Origin: Nocardioides cavernae
GTDB taxonomy: Bacteria > Actinomycetota > Actinomycetes > Propionibacteriales > Nocardioidaceae
NCBI RefSeq assembly: GCF_016907475.1
Contig: NZ_JAFBCA010000001.1
Location: 3,472,001-3,536,000, forward strand
Direction: 5' to 3'
Length of the DNA stretch: 64,000 bases
The position numbers and the translations under genes were made by a program. Below are positions 42,701 through 53,009 of the stretch, in pieces (position 1 is the stretch's first letter; each line of letters starts with the position of its first letter). The notes below the pieces were generated by a model, which was given only the letters and a program-made list of their open reading frames with translations, was not told where the DNA came from and made no database searches.

Positions 42701-43210
42701 ATGGACGCGACGGGCGACGGCCCCGAACGCGACGAGGCCGCTGACAGCAGAGATGTCGCCGCAACGCGACGTGACGACGACGCCAAGGATCGTGACGACC
42801 GGGCAGTCCTCCGCGACGAGCAGAGAGGGCAGCGCGACCAGGCCATCCTGGACCGGCTCTGGGCCAGGCGGCTCCGGGCGGACGCTCGATATCAGCTCGA
42901 CCAGCTGAGGCGCAGCCACCGCCTCCTCACATCTGAGCACGAGCAGGCGCTCATCGATCGGGAGGTGGCGACGACCGAGGCGGAGATGGCGGAGGACAAC
43001 CTGCGCGAGGTCATGGACGCCGCACACGATGATCGGCTCGCGTCCGCTGGGGATCGTCGCGCCGGGCAGCACGACCGGCGCGAGTCCGGGAAGGACCGGA
43101 GCTGGTCAGCCGGTGATCGGGATGCCGACGCCGGTGAGCGGCAGCAGCACGAGGTGGACAGCCAGCTCACCTACGACCCATCGCCTGACCTGCCGACATC
43201 CGGGCGCTAG
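42701..43210 (+). CDS. highly charged coiled-coil hypothetical protein
   Basis: A 169-residue protein dominated by Asp, Arg, Glu and Ala. The N-terminus (RDVAATRRDDDAKDRDDRAV) and C-terminus (DRSWSAGDRDADAGERQQ) are low-complexity RD-rich; the centre (LRRSHRLLTSEHEQALIDRE) should form a coiled coil. It has no cysteine, signal peptide or membrane segment. No clear ribosome site is seen before ATG 42701, and third-position GC is slightly lower than in neighbours. Such repeats occur in actinobacterial proteins of unknown function. Confidence 0.55.
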   Translation: MDATGDGPERDEAADSRDVAATRRDDDAKDRDDRAVLRDEQRGQRDQAILDRLWARRLRADARYQLDQLRRSHRLLTSEHEQALIDREVATTEAEMAEDNLREVMDAAHDDRLASAGDRRAGQHDRRESGKDRSWSAGDRDADAGERQQHEVDSQLTYDPSPDLPTSGR

Positions 43211-43378
43211 TCGACGTCGGCTCGCGACGCCGGCGAGCCGTCCGGGTGGGGGCGGACAGCTCTGTCGCGACTCGTGCGTGCCATCGCGTCTCACCCCTTG
43301 GGGCTGGGGCACCGCGCACCGAGGCGGAGCGGCGATGTTGAATGGCCGCTGTCCGTAACCGACGAGCAGGAGCTTTAC

Positions 43379-43654
43379 GTGAACAAGACTGAACTGCGCG
43401 ACGCCATCGCCTCGCACGCCGAGCTGAGCAACGCCCAGGCCGACAAGGCCCTCGAGGCCGTCATCACCTCCATCACCACCGCGGTCGCCGGCGGCGACAA
43501 GGTCACCGTCCCGGGCTTCGGGACGTTCGAGTCCCGTGAGCGGTCCGCTCGCACGGGCCGCAACCCGCAGACCGGCGAGACCATGGAGATCGCCGCGAGC
43601 AAGGCTCCGGCGTTCAAGCCGGCTGCTGCGTTCAAGAACGCCGTCAACGGCTGA
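43379..43654 (+). CDS. HU-family DNA-binding protein
   Basis: A 91-residue histone-like protein from GTG 43379, with AGGAG about 7 bases upstream. It has the HU arm and body: MNKTELRDAIASHAEL, VTVPGFGTFESRERSARTGRNPQTGE and a FKPAAAFKNAVN end. It lacks the long Lys/Ala C-terminal tail found in mycobacterial HupB, so it is the short form. It bends DNA and compacts the nucleoid. Two perfect palindromes lie just past its stop codon. Confidence 0.93.
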   Translation: MNKTELRDAIASHAELSNAQADKALEAVITSITTAVAGGDKVTVPGFGTFESRERSARTGRNPQTGETMEIAASKAPAFKPAAAFKNAVNG

Positions 43655-43659
43655 CCATC

Positions 43660-43684
43660 TCGTCATGACGAGCCGCGCGGCTCG
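43660..43684. terminator. overlapping palindromes after the HU gene
   Basis: TCGTCATGACGA (43660-43671) and CGAGCCGCGCGGCTCG (43669-43684) are perfect palindromes sharing three bases, just after the HU stop and before the end of convergent ackA. As RNA they make compact stems that may end both transcripts; as DNA they could also bind a dimeric protein. Confidence 0.4.
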
Positions 43685-43736
43685 CGGCATCCGGAGAAGG
43701 CGACTGAGTCGGATCCGGGTGTCGTGGGCTGCGCGC

Positions 43737-44926
<1,190 letters not shown>

Positions 44927-44930
<4 letters not shown>

Positions 44931-47002
44931 GACCGCTCCTGCGCCTGGATCGCGGTGATCGCCACCGTGTTGACGATGTCGCGCACCAGCGCGCCGCGCG
45001 AGAGGTCGTTGACCGGCTTGCGGAGGCCCTGCAGGACCGGACCGACCGCCAGCGCGCCGGCCGACCGCTGCACGGCCTTGTAGGTGTTGTTGCCGGTGTT
45101 CAGGTCGGGGAAGACGAAGACGGTCGCCCGCCCGGCGACGGCGGAGTCGGGCAGCTTGGTCCGCGCGACTGCGACGTCGATCGCGGCGTCGTACTGGATC
45201 GGGCCCTCGACGAGCAGGTCCGGCGCACGCTCGCGCACCATCGCCGTCGCCTGGGTGACCTTCTCGACGTCCGTGCCGCTGCCGGAGGTGCCGGTGGAGT
45301 ACGACAGCATCGCGACCCGCGGCTCGACGCCGAACGCCGCGGCGGTGCGGGCCGACGCGACCGCGATGTCGGCGAGCTGGGTGGCGGTGGGATCGGGGTT
45401 GACCGCGCAGTCGCCGTAGACGAGCACCTGGTCCTTGAGGCACATGAAGAAGACCGACGACACCACCGACACCTCGGGCACCGTGCGGATGACCTCGAGA
45501 GCCGGACGGATGGTGTGGGCGGTGGTGTGCACCGCCCCCGACACCATCCCGTCGGCGAGGCCGAGCTCGACCATCATCGTGCCGAAGTACGACACGTCGA
45601 CCACGATGTCGCGGGCCGCCTCGAGGTCGATGCCCTTGTGGGCGCGCCGCTGGTGGTACTCCTGTGCGAACCGCTCGCGCAGCTCCTCGTCGTACGGGCT
45701 GAGCAGGCGCGCGCCCGACACGTCGATGCCGAGGTGGGCGGCCTTCGCCCGGACGATCATCGGGTCGCCGAGCAGCGTCAGGTCGGCGACGTTGCGGCGC
45801 AGCAGGATGTCGGCGGCGCGCAGGATGCGCTCCTCCTCCCCCTCCGGGAGCACGATGTGGCGACGATCGGCGATCGCGTCGTCGAGGACCTTGTGCTCGA
45901 ACATCAACGGCGTGACGACCGAGGTGCGCGCCACCTCGAGGCCGTTCATCAGCTCGTCGCCGTCGACGTGCTCGGCGAAGAGCGTCAGGGCCGTGGCGAT
46001 CTTGCGCGGGGAGTCCTTGTCGAGGCGTCCCCGGCGGTTGGTCAGCGTCGTGGAGGTGGCGTGGGTGCCGAGGTCGGTCGCGATGATCGGCAGCGCCACC
46101 TCGAGCCCGTCGAGGAGCCGGTCGATCTGTTCCGGCAGGTCGAGCCCGCCGTTGAGCACGATGCCGGAGATCTGCGGGAAGCTGGCCGACTGGTGGGCGG
46201 TGAGGACGCCGAGGACCACCTCGGGCCGGTCACCGGGCGTGACGACGAGTGCGCCGTCGAAGAGCCGGTCGAGGACGTTGGGCAGCGTCATCGCGGCGAC
46301 CACCAGTCCGGGGACCTCGCGCGCGAGCTGGGTCTCGTCGCCCCGCACGAGGCGGCCGTCGCACGCCGCCATCAGGTCGCCCACCGACGGGGCGCTGAGC
46401 AGGGGCTGCTCGGGCAGGGCGAAGGCGGGTACGCCCTCGCGGCGCAGCGCCGTCGCCGTCCGGTCGGTGGCCTCGGTGTCGACGCGGTTGGCGATGACCG
46501 CGAACAGCGTCGCGTGGTTGGCGGCGAGCTCGGCCTGCGCCATCGCCGCCGCCGTGCAGAGCTGGTCGACTCCTCTCCCCTGGCCGTTGAGCACCAGCAG
46601 GACAGGTGCGCCGAGGTTGGCGGCGATGCGGGCGTTGAAGGCGAACTCCGCCGGGGCGCCGACGTCGGTGTAGTCGCTGCCGACGACGACCACGGCGTCG
46701 CTCTGCTCGGCGACCTGGTGGTAGCGCGCGACGATGCGGTCCATCGCGCCGTCCGGGTCGGCGTGCACGTCGTCGTAGCTGACACCCGCGCACTCGTCGT
46801 ACGACAACGAGACCGCGTCGTGCGAGACGAGCAGGTCGAGGACGTAGTCGTGGACGTCCCCGGTCGATGCCTCGGCGCGGACCACGGGGCGGAAGACCGC
46901 GACCCGTGCCACCCGTCGCGACAGCTGCTCGAGCACCCCGAGCGCGACCGCGGACTTGCCGGTGAATCCCTCGACGCCGGCCACGTAGACGCTGCGTGCC
47001 AT
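44927..47002 (-). CDS. pta: phosphate acetyltransferase, long form
   Basis: A 691-residue Pta. Residues ~1-220 are a BioD-like P-loop domain (VAGVEGFTGKSAVALGVLEQL), residues ~225-340 a DRTGG regulatory domain, and ~365-690 the catalytic phosphotransacetylase (VLPEGEEERILRAAD, LADGMVSGAVHTTAHTIRP, VFPDLNTGNNTYKAVQR). It makes acetyl phosphate from acetyl-CoA. It forms an operon with ackA, which is the usual bacterial order. The upstream region also carries the divergent SigB-like gene. Confidence 0.96.
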
Positions 47003-47047
47003 GGCCCGACCCTAGCGGCCGGGACCCGGCGCCGGGATCCACCCCGA

Positions 47048-47076
47048 TTGCGGGACCAGACCGGGTTGTCTATGGT
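47048..47076 (+). promoter_or_regulatory. putative sigma-70-type promoter of sigma factor gene
   Basis: TTGCGG (47048-47053) and TATGGT (47071-47076) are separated by 17 bases, with the GTG start of the sigma factor 115 bases further. The hexamers match the vegetative consensus moderately well. No SigB-type GTTT/GGGTA pair was seen, so I cannot show autoregulation. Confidence 0.45.
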
Positions 47077-47190
47077 TTGTCCAACGTTTCGCATTTCGGC
47101 TGTCGAGCCGCATCCCCGCCCGGCGAGGATCTCGTCACGGCTCGCACCCCGGGCCGCGACCGTGACCTCCCAGACCGGAAGGAGAAGCTC

Positions 47191-48027
47191 GTGACCACCC
47201 TCGCGACGCCGCCGCAGCCCCCTCAGCCCCCGCACCCGAAGGCCGCACGGACCCACCGCGACCGCGAGGATCGCGCCCGCCGCACCGGCGCCATCGTCGA
47301 GCAGCTGCGCGCCGGACCCACGGAGTCGCGGCGCCTGGAGCTGGTGGACGAGCTGATCGGGACCAACGCCGCCGTGGCGCGCTCGATGGCGGCCCGCTAC
47401 CGCAACCGCGGCATCGACCTCGACGACCTCGAGCAGGTCGCGCTCGTCGGCCTGGTCAAGGCCGCCCGCCGGTTCGACGCCGCCGCCGGGCACGACTTCC
47501 TGTCGTACGCCGTGCCGACCGTGCGCGGCGAGCTGCGCCGCCACTTCCGCGACTCGGGCTGGGTGATCCGGGTCCCCCGTCGGGTGCAGCAGATGCAGGC
47601 ACGGATCAAGGACGCCCAGCACGAGCTCGAGGCGCGGCTGGGGCGTTCACCCCGTCCGTCCGAGGTCGCCGCGCACCTCGGTGTCGAGGTCGACGGGGTC
47701 GTCGAGGCGCTCGCGGCCGACGGCTGCTTCCGCCCCACCTCGATCGACGGCAAGGGCGACGCGCAGGAGCGCGGCACCATCGCCGACGTGCTCGGCCAGG
47801 ACGACCGCGGGTTCGCAACCCTCGAGGCCAGGCTGGTGCTCGACACAGCGGTCGGCCGTCTGTCCGACCGCGAGCGCCTGATCCTCCGCTGGCGCTTCGA
47901 GGACGAGCGCACCCAGCAGGAGATCGCAGACCTCCTGGGCCTGACGCAGGCGCAGGTGTCGCGGACCCTCGCCCGCATCCTGCGCCGGCTCCGCACCGAT
48001 CTCGCCGAGCCCCTGACCGCTGCGTGA
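47191..48027 (+). CDS. SigB/SigF-type RNA polymerase sigma factor
   Basis: A 278-residue group 3 sigma factor from GTG 47191, 6 bases after GAAGGAGA. Region 2 (NRGIDLDDLEQVALVGLVKAARRFD, then FLSYAVPTVRGELRRHFRDSGW), region 3 (RVPRRVQQMQARIKDAQHEL) and region 4 with a C-terminal helix-turn-helix (LSDRERLILRWRFEDERTQQEIADLLGLTQAQVSRTLARI) are present. The length and motifs fit general-stress sigma factors of actinobacteria. No anti-sigma gene is adjacent. Partner-switching by a SpoIIE phosphatase such as that at 28176 is possible but unproven. Confidence 0.9.
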   Translation: MTTLATPPQPPQPPHPKAARTHRDREDRARRTGAIVEQLRAGPTESRRLELVDELIGTNAAVARSMAARYRNRGIDLDDLEQVALVGLVKAARRFDAAAGHDFLSYAVPTVRGELRRHFRDSGWVIRVPRRVQQMQARIKDAQHELEARLGRSPRPSEVAAHLGVEVDGVVEALAADGCFRPTSIDGKGDAQERGTIADVLGQDDRGFATLEARLVLDTAVGRLSDRERLILRWRFEDERTQQEIADLLGLTQAQVSRTLARILRRLRTDLAEPLTAA

Positions 48028-48031
48028 GCGG

Positions 48032-48047
48032 CCGCCCACCCGGGCGG
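48032..48047 (+). terminator. hairpin after sigma factor gene
   Basis: CCGCCC-ACCC-GGGCGG forms a 6-bp stem 5 bases after the sigma factor stop and before the MFS gene. It is short but placed as expected for a terminator. Confidence 0.4.
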
Positions 48048-48102
48048 TTCCGCGCTGCAGAATCCGACGGCCCACGACCCGACCGGCGCGCATCGTGTGT
48101 CC

Positions 48103-49428
48103 ATGGTCACAACACCACGCAAGAAGTCGGCTCTCGGGGTCATCGCGCTGTGCTGGCTCATCGTCGTCTTCGACGGCTACGACCTCATCGTCTACGGCAC
48201 CACCATCCCGGCCCTGCTCGAGGAGCCGGGCTGGGAGCTGACGCCGGGGGCGGCCGGACGCATCGGCAGCCTCGCGTTCGCCGGCATGCTGATCGGCGCC
48301 CTGTCAGGTGGGGCCATCGCCGACCGGCTCGGCAGGCGCCGGACGATCATCGTGTCGGTCCTGTGGTTCAGCGTCTTCACCGGCCTGTGCGGCTGGGCGA
48401 GCGGCCCGGAGGTGTTCGGCCTGCTGCGCTTCGTCGGTGGGTTCGGCCTCGGCGCGCTCGTGCCGTCGGCGAACGCGCTCACCGCTGAGTTCGTGGGCGA
48501 CCGGTGGCGCTCGGTGGTGGCCACGGCCATGATGTCCGGCGTCCCGATCGGCGGCTCGATCGCGGCGGTGGTCGCGCTCGACGCGATCCCGGCGTTCGGC
48601 TGGGAGTCCCTCTACTTCTTCGGCTTCAGCGGCCTCGTGCTCGCCGTCCTGGTCACGGCGCTGCTGCCCGAGTCGCCGGCGTGGCTCCGCGCCCGCGGCC
48701 GCCACGAGGAGGCGGCTCGCGTCGAGGCGACGTACGACCTGCCGGCACCGGTCGGCGACCTGCTGCACGTCACGCGGACGAGCGCCGGCGACGTCCTGCG
48801 CCCGCCGTACGTCGCCGCCACCCTGCTGTTCTTCGTGGCCACGACGGCCACCATGTTCGCGTGGTACGGCCTCGGCACCTGGCTGCCCAGGCTGACGCAG
48901 TCCGACCCTCGGTTCGACCTCGGGGGCAACCCGCTGACCTACCTCCTGGCGCTCAACCTCGGCGCGGTCGCGGTCTCCGCGGTCACCGCGTGGAGCGCGA
49001 CGCGGTTCGGCGCGCTCAGGGTCGCGGTCGCGGCCGCGTCCGTCGGTGCCCTGAGCCTCGCCGTCCTCACGACGTTCCCGTCCTCCATCGCGGTCGTCTA
49101 CCTCCTGCTGATCCTCGCGGGAGCGGGCAGCCACGGCACGCTGTGCCTGATCATCTCGGCGATCGCCACCCACTACCCGCCCACGCTGCGCGGCACGGCA
49201 CTCGGGAGCTCGCTCGGCGGTGGTCGCGTGGGCGCCGTCATCGCCCCGGCCGTGGCCGGCTGGCTGCTCGCGCTGAACCCCACGAGCGCCACGTCGAGCA
49301 TCGTGCTCTTCGCCGCCGCGTCAGGCCTCGGTGCCGTCCTGCTCGTCGCGGTGCACCTGATCACCCGGCCGCGCGTTGCGCCGGAGGAGGAGCCGGCCCA
49401 CGCGACGGAGACGGTGCTCGTCCACTGA
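48103..49428 (+). CDS. MFS aromatic acid:H+ symporter (3-hydroxybenzoate/gentisate uptake)
   Basis: A 441-residue 12-helix MFS permease. The helix-1 motif FDGYDLIVYGTTIPALL is the hallmark of the aromatic acid:H+ symporter group (BenK, PcaK, GenK type), followed by GGAIADRLGRRRTI (motif A). ATG 48103 or GTG 48097 may start it. It lies beside the gentisate genes, with IclR converging, so its likely substrate is 3-hydroxybenzoate or gentisate. Confidence 0.88.
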   Translation: MVTTPRKKSALGVIALCWLIVVFDGYDLIVYGTTIPALLEEPGWELTPGAAGRIGSLAFAGMLIGALSGGAIADRLGRRRTIIVSVLWFSVFTGLCGWASGPEVFGLLRFVGGFGLGALVPSANALTAEFVGDRWRSVVATAMMSGVPIGGSIAAVVALDAIPAFGWESLYFFGFSGLVLAVLVTALLPESPAWLRARGRHEEAARVEATYDLPAPVGDLLHVTRTSAGDVLRPPYVAATLLFFVATTATMFAWYGLGTWLPRLTQSDPRFDLGGNPLTYLLALNLGAVAVSAVTAWSATRFGALRVAVAAASVGALSLAVLTTFPSSIAVVYLLLILAGAGSHGTLCLIISAIATHYPPTLRGTALGSSLGGGRVGAVIAPAVAGWLLALNPTSATSSIVLFAAASGLGAVLLVAVHLITRPRVAPEEEPAHATETVLVH

Positions 49429-49447
49429 CCGCCGGACGGCCGAGGGC

Positions 49448-50221
49448 TCAGACCCCGATGGCCGCCTCGACCGCACCGGCCGCCCGCCGCAGCTCCTCCA
49501 CGAGCGCGGGCAGCTGGTGCCGGTCGTACCTGACGCTGGGGAACGACACCGACAGGCCGGCCACGGGTGCGCCGTCACCACCCTGGACCGGGACGCCGAC
49601 GGCGACGATGCCCCGCTCCGAGCGCTCGTTGTTGACGTCGAAGCCCGACTTCCTGACCCGGGCCAGGTCCTTCGCGAGCCGGGCGAGGTCCGGACGCTCG
49701 GCGGGCCGTTCGGCGTAGTCCTCCACCGGGTAGAGGGCCTCGACCTCCGCCCGGTCGAGGGCCGCGAGCAGCACGAGGCCGCCGGTGGTGCGGTGGGCCG
49801 GGAACGCCATCCCCTCGCGAGAGCCGACCCGCAGCGCCTCCGTGCTCTCCACGCTCGCCGCGAAGCGGGCGGTGGCGCCGGTGCGGACGGTGAGGTTGGC
49901 CGTCTCCCCCACCACGTCCACCAGCTGCTGGAGGTGCGGCAGCGCGGCTGCGCGCAGCTGGGACGTCCCCGCCTGCGAGTGACGCGCGAGTGCCAACACC
50001 GGACCGGGGTGGTACTTCCGCTCGTCGTCCTGCGCGGCGAAGTCGCGGTAGACCAGGGTCGCGAGCAGCCGGTGCGCCGTCGAGCGAGCGACACCCAGCC
50101 GGTCGGCGACCTGGCTGACGGTGAGCGGACCCTCCATCTGCAGCATCACCGCGGCCCGGAGGGCGTGGTCGGCGCTGGAGACGACGTACGCCGGTGGCGT
50201 CTTGAGCTCTCGTGCGGCCAT
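49448..50221 (-). CDS. IclR-family transcriptional regulator
   Basis: A 257-residue regulator. The N-terminal winged helix is LTVSQVADRLGVARSTAHRLLATLVYRDF; the C-terminal effector domain contains GMAFPAHRTTGGLVLLAAL and NNERSERGIVAVGVPVQG. The effector is probably a pathway aromatic. It is divergent from the gentisate dioxygenase gene with 75 bases between starts, the expected site of control for the catabolic operon. ATG 50221 is favoured; the longer upstream frame lies antisense to the dioxygenase. Confidence 0.9.
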   Translation of the reverse strand: MAARELKTPPAYVVSSADHALRAAVMLQMEGPLTVSQVADRLGVARSTAHRLLATLVYRDFAAQDDERKYHPGPVLALARHSQAGTSQLRAAALPHLQQLVDVVGETANLTVRTGATARFAASVESTEALRVGSREGMAFPAHRTTGGLVLLAALDRAEVEALYPVEDYAERPAERPDLARLAKDLARVRKSGFDVNNERSERGIVAVGVPVQGGDGAPVAGLSVSFPSVRYDRHQLPALVEELRRAAGAVEAAIGV

Positions 50222-50296
50222 GCGCCCCTCCGGCCTCCTCGTTCCGCCCACCAGAATCCTAGCGGCGACGGGTGAGACGGCGGTCACGCTGGATCC

Positions 50297-51451
50297 ATGA
50301 CCACGACGACTGAGAACCCGGCCCCGACCGCGGTCCGGCTGACGGCGGTGGACGCCCCCGACCAGCCGACCGTCACCCCCGAGCTGGAGGCGCTGTACCG
50401 CGGCTTCGAGTCCGAGCTGCTCGTCCCGCTGTGGACCGAGATCGGCAACCTGATGCCGCTGCACCCGACCACGCGGGCCGCTGCCCACCTGTGGCGCTGG
50501 GACCGGTTGGTGGAGCTCGCCGACCGCGCCGGTCACCTCGTCCCCGTGGGTCGCGGCGGCGAGCGCCGAGCCATCGCACTGGCCAACCCGAGCCTGGGCG
50601 GCAAGCCCTACGCGACTCCGACGCTGTGGGCGGCGATCCAGTACCTGATGCCGGGCGAGGACGCGCCCGAGCACCGCCACACGCAGAACGCCTTCCGCTT
50701 CGTCGTCGAGGGCGAGGGCGTGTGGACGGTCGTGGAGGGAGACCCCGTCCCGATGCGGCGCGGCGACTTCCTGCCGCAGGCCGGCATGCACTGGCACGCC
50801 CACCACAACGCCGCGAGCACGCCGATGGCGTGGATCGACGGCCTCGACATCCCGCTCCAGTACGACGTCGAGTCGCAGTTCTTCGACTTCGGCCGCGACG
50901 CCATCAGCGACGCCGAGCGGGTCACGCCCGACCGCTCGCGCGCCGAGCGGCTCTGGGGCCACCCGGGCATCGCCCCCGTCTCGCAGCTCGGGTCCCGGCC
51001 CGGCAGCCCTCTGCTGGCCTACCGCTGGGAGCACACCGACCGCGCGCTCGACGACCAGCTCGCCCTCGAGCGGGAGGGCCACGGCGGCACCGTCGAGCCC
51101 GGCCACGCGCTCGTCCGCTTCACCAACCCGACCAACGGCGCCGACGTGCTGCCCACCATGCGCACCCAGTTCCACCGCGTCGTCCGCGGCGCGGAGACCA
51201 CGCCCCGGCGCGAGACCGGGTCGAGCGTCTACCAGGTCTTCGACGGCTCGGGCACCGTCACCGTCGGCGACACCAGCTGGTCCGTCACGCGCGGCGACCT
51301 GTTCGTCGTACCGAGCTGGCAGCCCGTCTCCTTCGTCTCCGAGGCCGGCAGCACCGACTCCGACTCCGGGGCACTCGACCTCTTCCAGTTCGGGGACGCA
51401 CCCGTCTTCGAGAAGCTCAACCTCTACCGGTCCCAGGAGGACTCCCGATGA
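50297..51451 (+). CDS. gentisate 1,2-dioxygenase
   Basis: A 384-residue bicupin. First cupin: PEHRHTQNAFRFVVEGEG carries the Fe-binding His residues and WHAHHN follows; the second (QVFDGSGTVTVGDTSW, DLFVVPSWQPVSF) is non-metal-binding in type. It opens gentisate between C1 and C2 to give maleylpyruvate. Its stop overlaps the next ATG (ATGA), and the next two genes finish the pathway. Start at ATG 50297. Confidence 0.92.
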   Translation: MTTTTENPAPTAVRLTAVDAPDQPTVTPELEALYRGFESELLVPLWTEIGNLMPLHPTTRAAAHLWRWDRLVELADRAGHLVPVGRGGERRAIALANPSLGGKPYATPTLWAAIQYLMPGEDAPEHRHTQNAFRFVVEGEGVWTVVEGDPVPMRRGDFLPQAGMHWHAHHNAASTPMAWIDGLDIPLQYDVESQFFDFGRDAISDAERVTPDRSRAERLWGHPGIAPVSQLGSRPGSPLLAYRWEHTDRALDDQLALEREGHGGTVEPGHALVRFTNPTNGADVLPTMRTQFHRVVRGAETTPRRETGSSVYQVFDGSGTVTVGDTSWSVTRGDLFVVPSWQPVSFVSEAGSTDSDSGALDLFQFGDAPVFEKLNLYRSQEDSR

Positions 51452-52299
51452 AGCTCGCCACCATCCGACTCCACAACGACGACGGGGCTGAGGGCACCCG
51501 CGCGGTCCGCGTCGACGGCACCACCCTCGTCGATCTGGGCGCCCCGGACGTCGCGGCGGTCCTGGCGACCGACGGCTGGCGCGAGTCGGCCGCGGCCGCC
51601 ACCGGGGCGACGTACGACGCCACGGGCGCCGACTACGCGCCCCTGGTCCCCCGCCCGGGCAAGGTCGTCTGCGTCGGCCTCAACTACCGCAACCACATCC
51701 TCGAGATGGGTCGAGACCTCCCCGAGCACCCCACCCTTTTCAGCAAGTACGCCGACACCCTGATCGGTGCGCACGACGAGATCCACCGACCCGTCGAGAC
51801 CGAGGCCTTCGACTGGGAGGCCGAGCTGACGGTCGTCATCGGGAGGTCCGTGCGCCGCGCCGACGAGGAGCAGGCGGCTGACGCGATCGCCGGCTTCACC
51901 GTGCTCAACGACATCACCTGCCGGGATTGGCAGTTCCGCACCCGCGAGTGGCTGCAGGGCAAGAACTGGGACCACACCACCCCGGTCGGGCCGGTCCTCG
52001 TCACCCCCGACGAGCTGCCGGGCGGCGTACGCCCCGCCCTCGCCATCTCCTGCGAGGTCGACGGCGAGCTGATGCAGAAGGACTCCACCGCCGACCTGCT
52101 CTTCGACCCCGTCGCGCTGGTGCAGTACGTCTCGACGATGATCCGCCTCGAGCCCGGCGACCTCATCGCCACCGGCACCCCCGGCGGCGTCGGTCACGCC
52201 CGCAAGCCGGAGGTCTACCTCTCGGCCGGTCAGCGCGTGGTCACCGAGATCGAGGGCATCGGCCGGCTGGAGAACGTCGTCGTGGCGGACCCGTCATGA
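51448..52299 (+). CDS. fumarylpyruvate hydrolase, FAH family
   Basis: A 283-residue fumarylacetoacetate-hydrolase-fold protein. VCVGLNYRNHILEMG, DWEAELTVVIG (metal-binding Glu residues), FTVLNDITCRDWQ and GDLIATGTPGGVGHARKPEVYL are family hallmarks. In this operon it would hydrolyse fumarylpyruvate to fumarate and pyruvate. It overlaps both neighbours by 4 bases (ATGA at each end), so three enzymes are translated together. Confidence 0.92.
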   Translation: MKLATIRLHNDDGAEGTRAVRVDGTTLVDLGAPDVAAVLATDGWRESAAAATGATYDATGADYAPLVPRPGKVVCVGLNYRNHILEMGRDLPEHPTLFSKYADTLIGAHDEIHRPVETEAFDWEAELTVVIGRSVRRADEEQAADAIAGFTVLNDITCRDWQFRTREWLQGKNWDHTTPVGPVLVTPDELPGGVRPALAISCEVDGELMQKDSTADLLFDPVALVQYVSTMIRLEPGDLIATGTPGGVGHARKPEVYLSAGQRVVTEIEGIGRLENVVVADPS

Positions 52300-52967
52300 C
52301 CGTCACCGGCTCCGAGCGCCTGGCGGGGCGCACTCTCACCGACAACCTGCGCTGGGTCCAGCAGGGCACCAGCCTGTGCAACGTCGCCGTGGCCGGGCTG
52401 CCCGACGCGGGGTTCGCCGAGCCGTCGGCGCTGCCGGGTTGGAGCCGCGCGCACCTGGTGGCCCACCTGGCCGCCAACGCGGCGGCCCTGCGCAACCTGG
52501 CGCGGTGGGCGGCCACCGGCACCGAGACCCCGATGTACAGCTCGCCGGACGAGCGCGCGATGGGCATCGAGGAGGGCGCGACGCGTCCCCCCGCGGCCCT
52601 GCGCACCTGGTCTGCGCAGGAGGCCGCCGCCCTGGACCGCGACCTGCGCCGGCTCTCCCCCGGTCACTGGCAGCGCACCATCCGGACGGCGCAGGGCCGC
52701 GAGGTCCCCGCCACGGAGATCCCGTGGCTGCGCGCCCGCGAGGTGATGGTCCACGCTGTCGACCTCGCCACCGGGCAGATCTTCGCCGACCTCCCCCCGG
52801 ACTTCCTCGTCGCGCTCGAGGCCGACATCCGGACCAAGCGCGGCGACGACGTCCCCGACGTGGCCGGCACCCTGGCCGACCGCGTCGCCTGGCTCGCCGG
52901 CCGCGGCACCGACGGGGTCACCTCCGTCGACGGCGGACCCGCTCCCGTCCTGCCGCCCTGGCTCTGA
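52296..52967 (+). CDS. mycothiol-dependent maleylpyruvate isomerase
   Basis: A 223-residue DinB-fold protein. The N-terminal region (LPGWSRAHLVAHLAANAAALRNL) and the later VMVHAVDLATG provide the zinc-ligating His and Glu pattern of mycothiol maleylpyruvate isomerases. It converts maleylpyruvate to fumarylpyruvate, the step between the two enzymes encoded just upstream. Its presence implies a mycothiol-making actinobacterium. ATG 52296 overlaps the FAH stop. Confidence 0.9.
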   Translation: MTVTGSERLAGRTLTDNLRWVQQGTSLCNVAVAGLPDAGFAEPSALPGWSRAHLVAHLAANAAALRNLARWAATGTETPMYSSPDERAMGIEEGATRPPAALRTWSAQEAAALDRDLRRLSPGHWQRTIRTAQGREVPATEIPWLRAREVMVHAVDLATGQIFADLPPDFLVALEADIRTKRGDDVPDVAGTLADRVAWLAGRGTDGVTSVDGGPAPVLPPWL

Positions 52968-52976
52968 CCCGTCCCC

Positions 52977-52997
52977 TGACCTGTGACCTGTGACCTG
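52977..52997 (+). repeat. TGACCTG tandem triplet
   Basis: Three exact tandem copies of the 7-mer TGACCTG lie 12 bases before the 3-hydroxybenzoate hydroxylase ATG, directly ahead of its AGAGGA ribosome site. It may be slippage, or bind a regulator. Confidence 0.6.
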
Positions 52998-53009
52998 AGA
53001 GGAACCACC

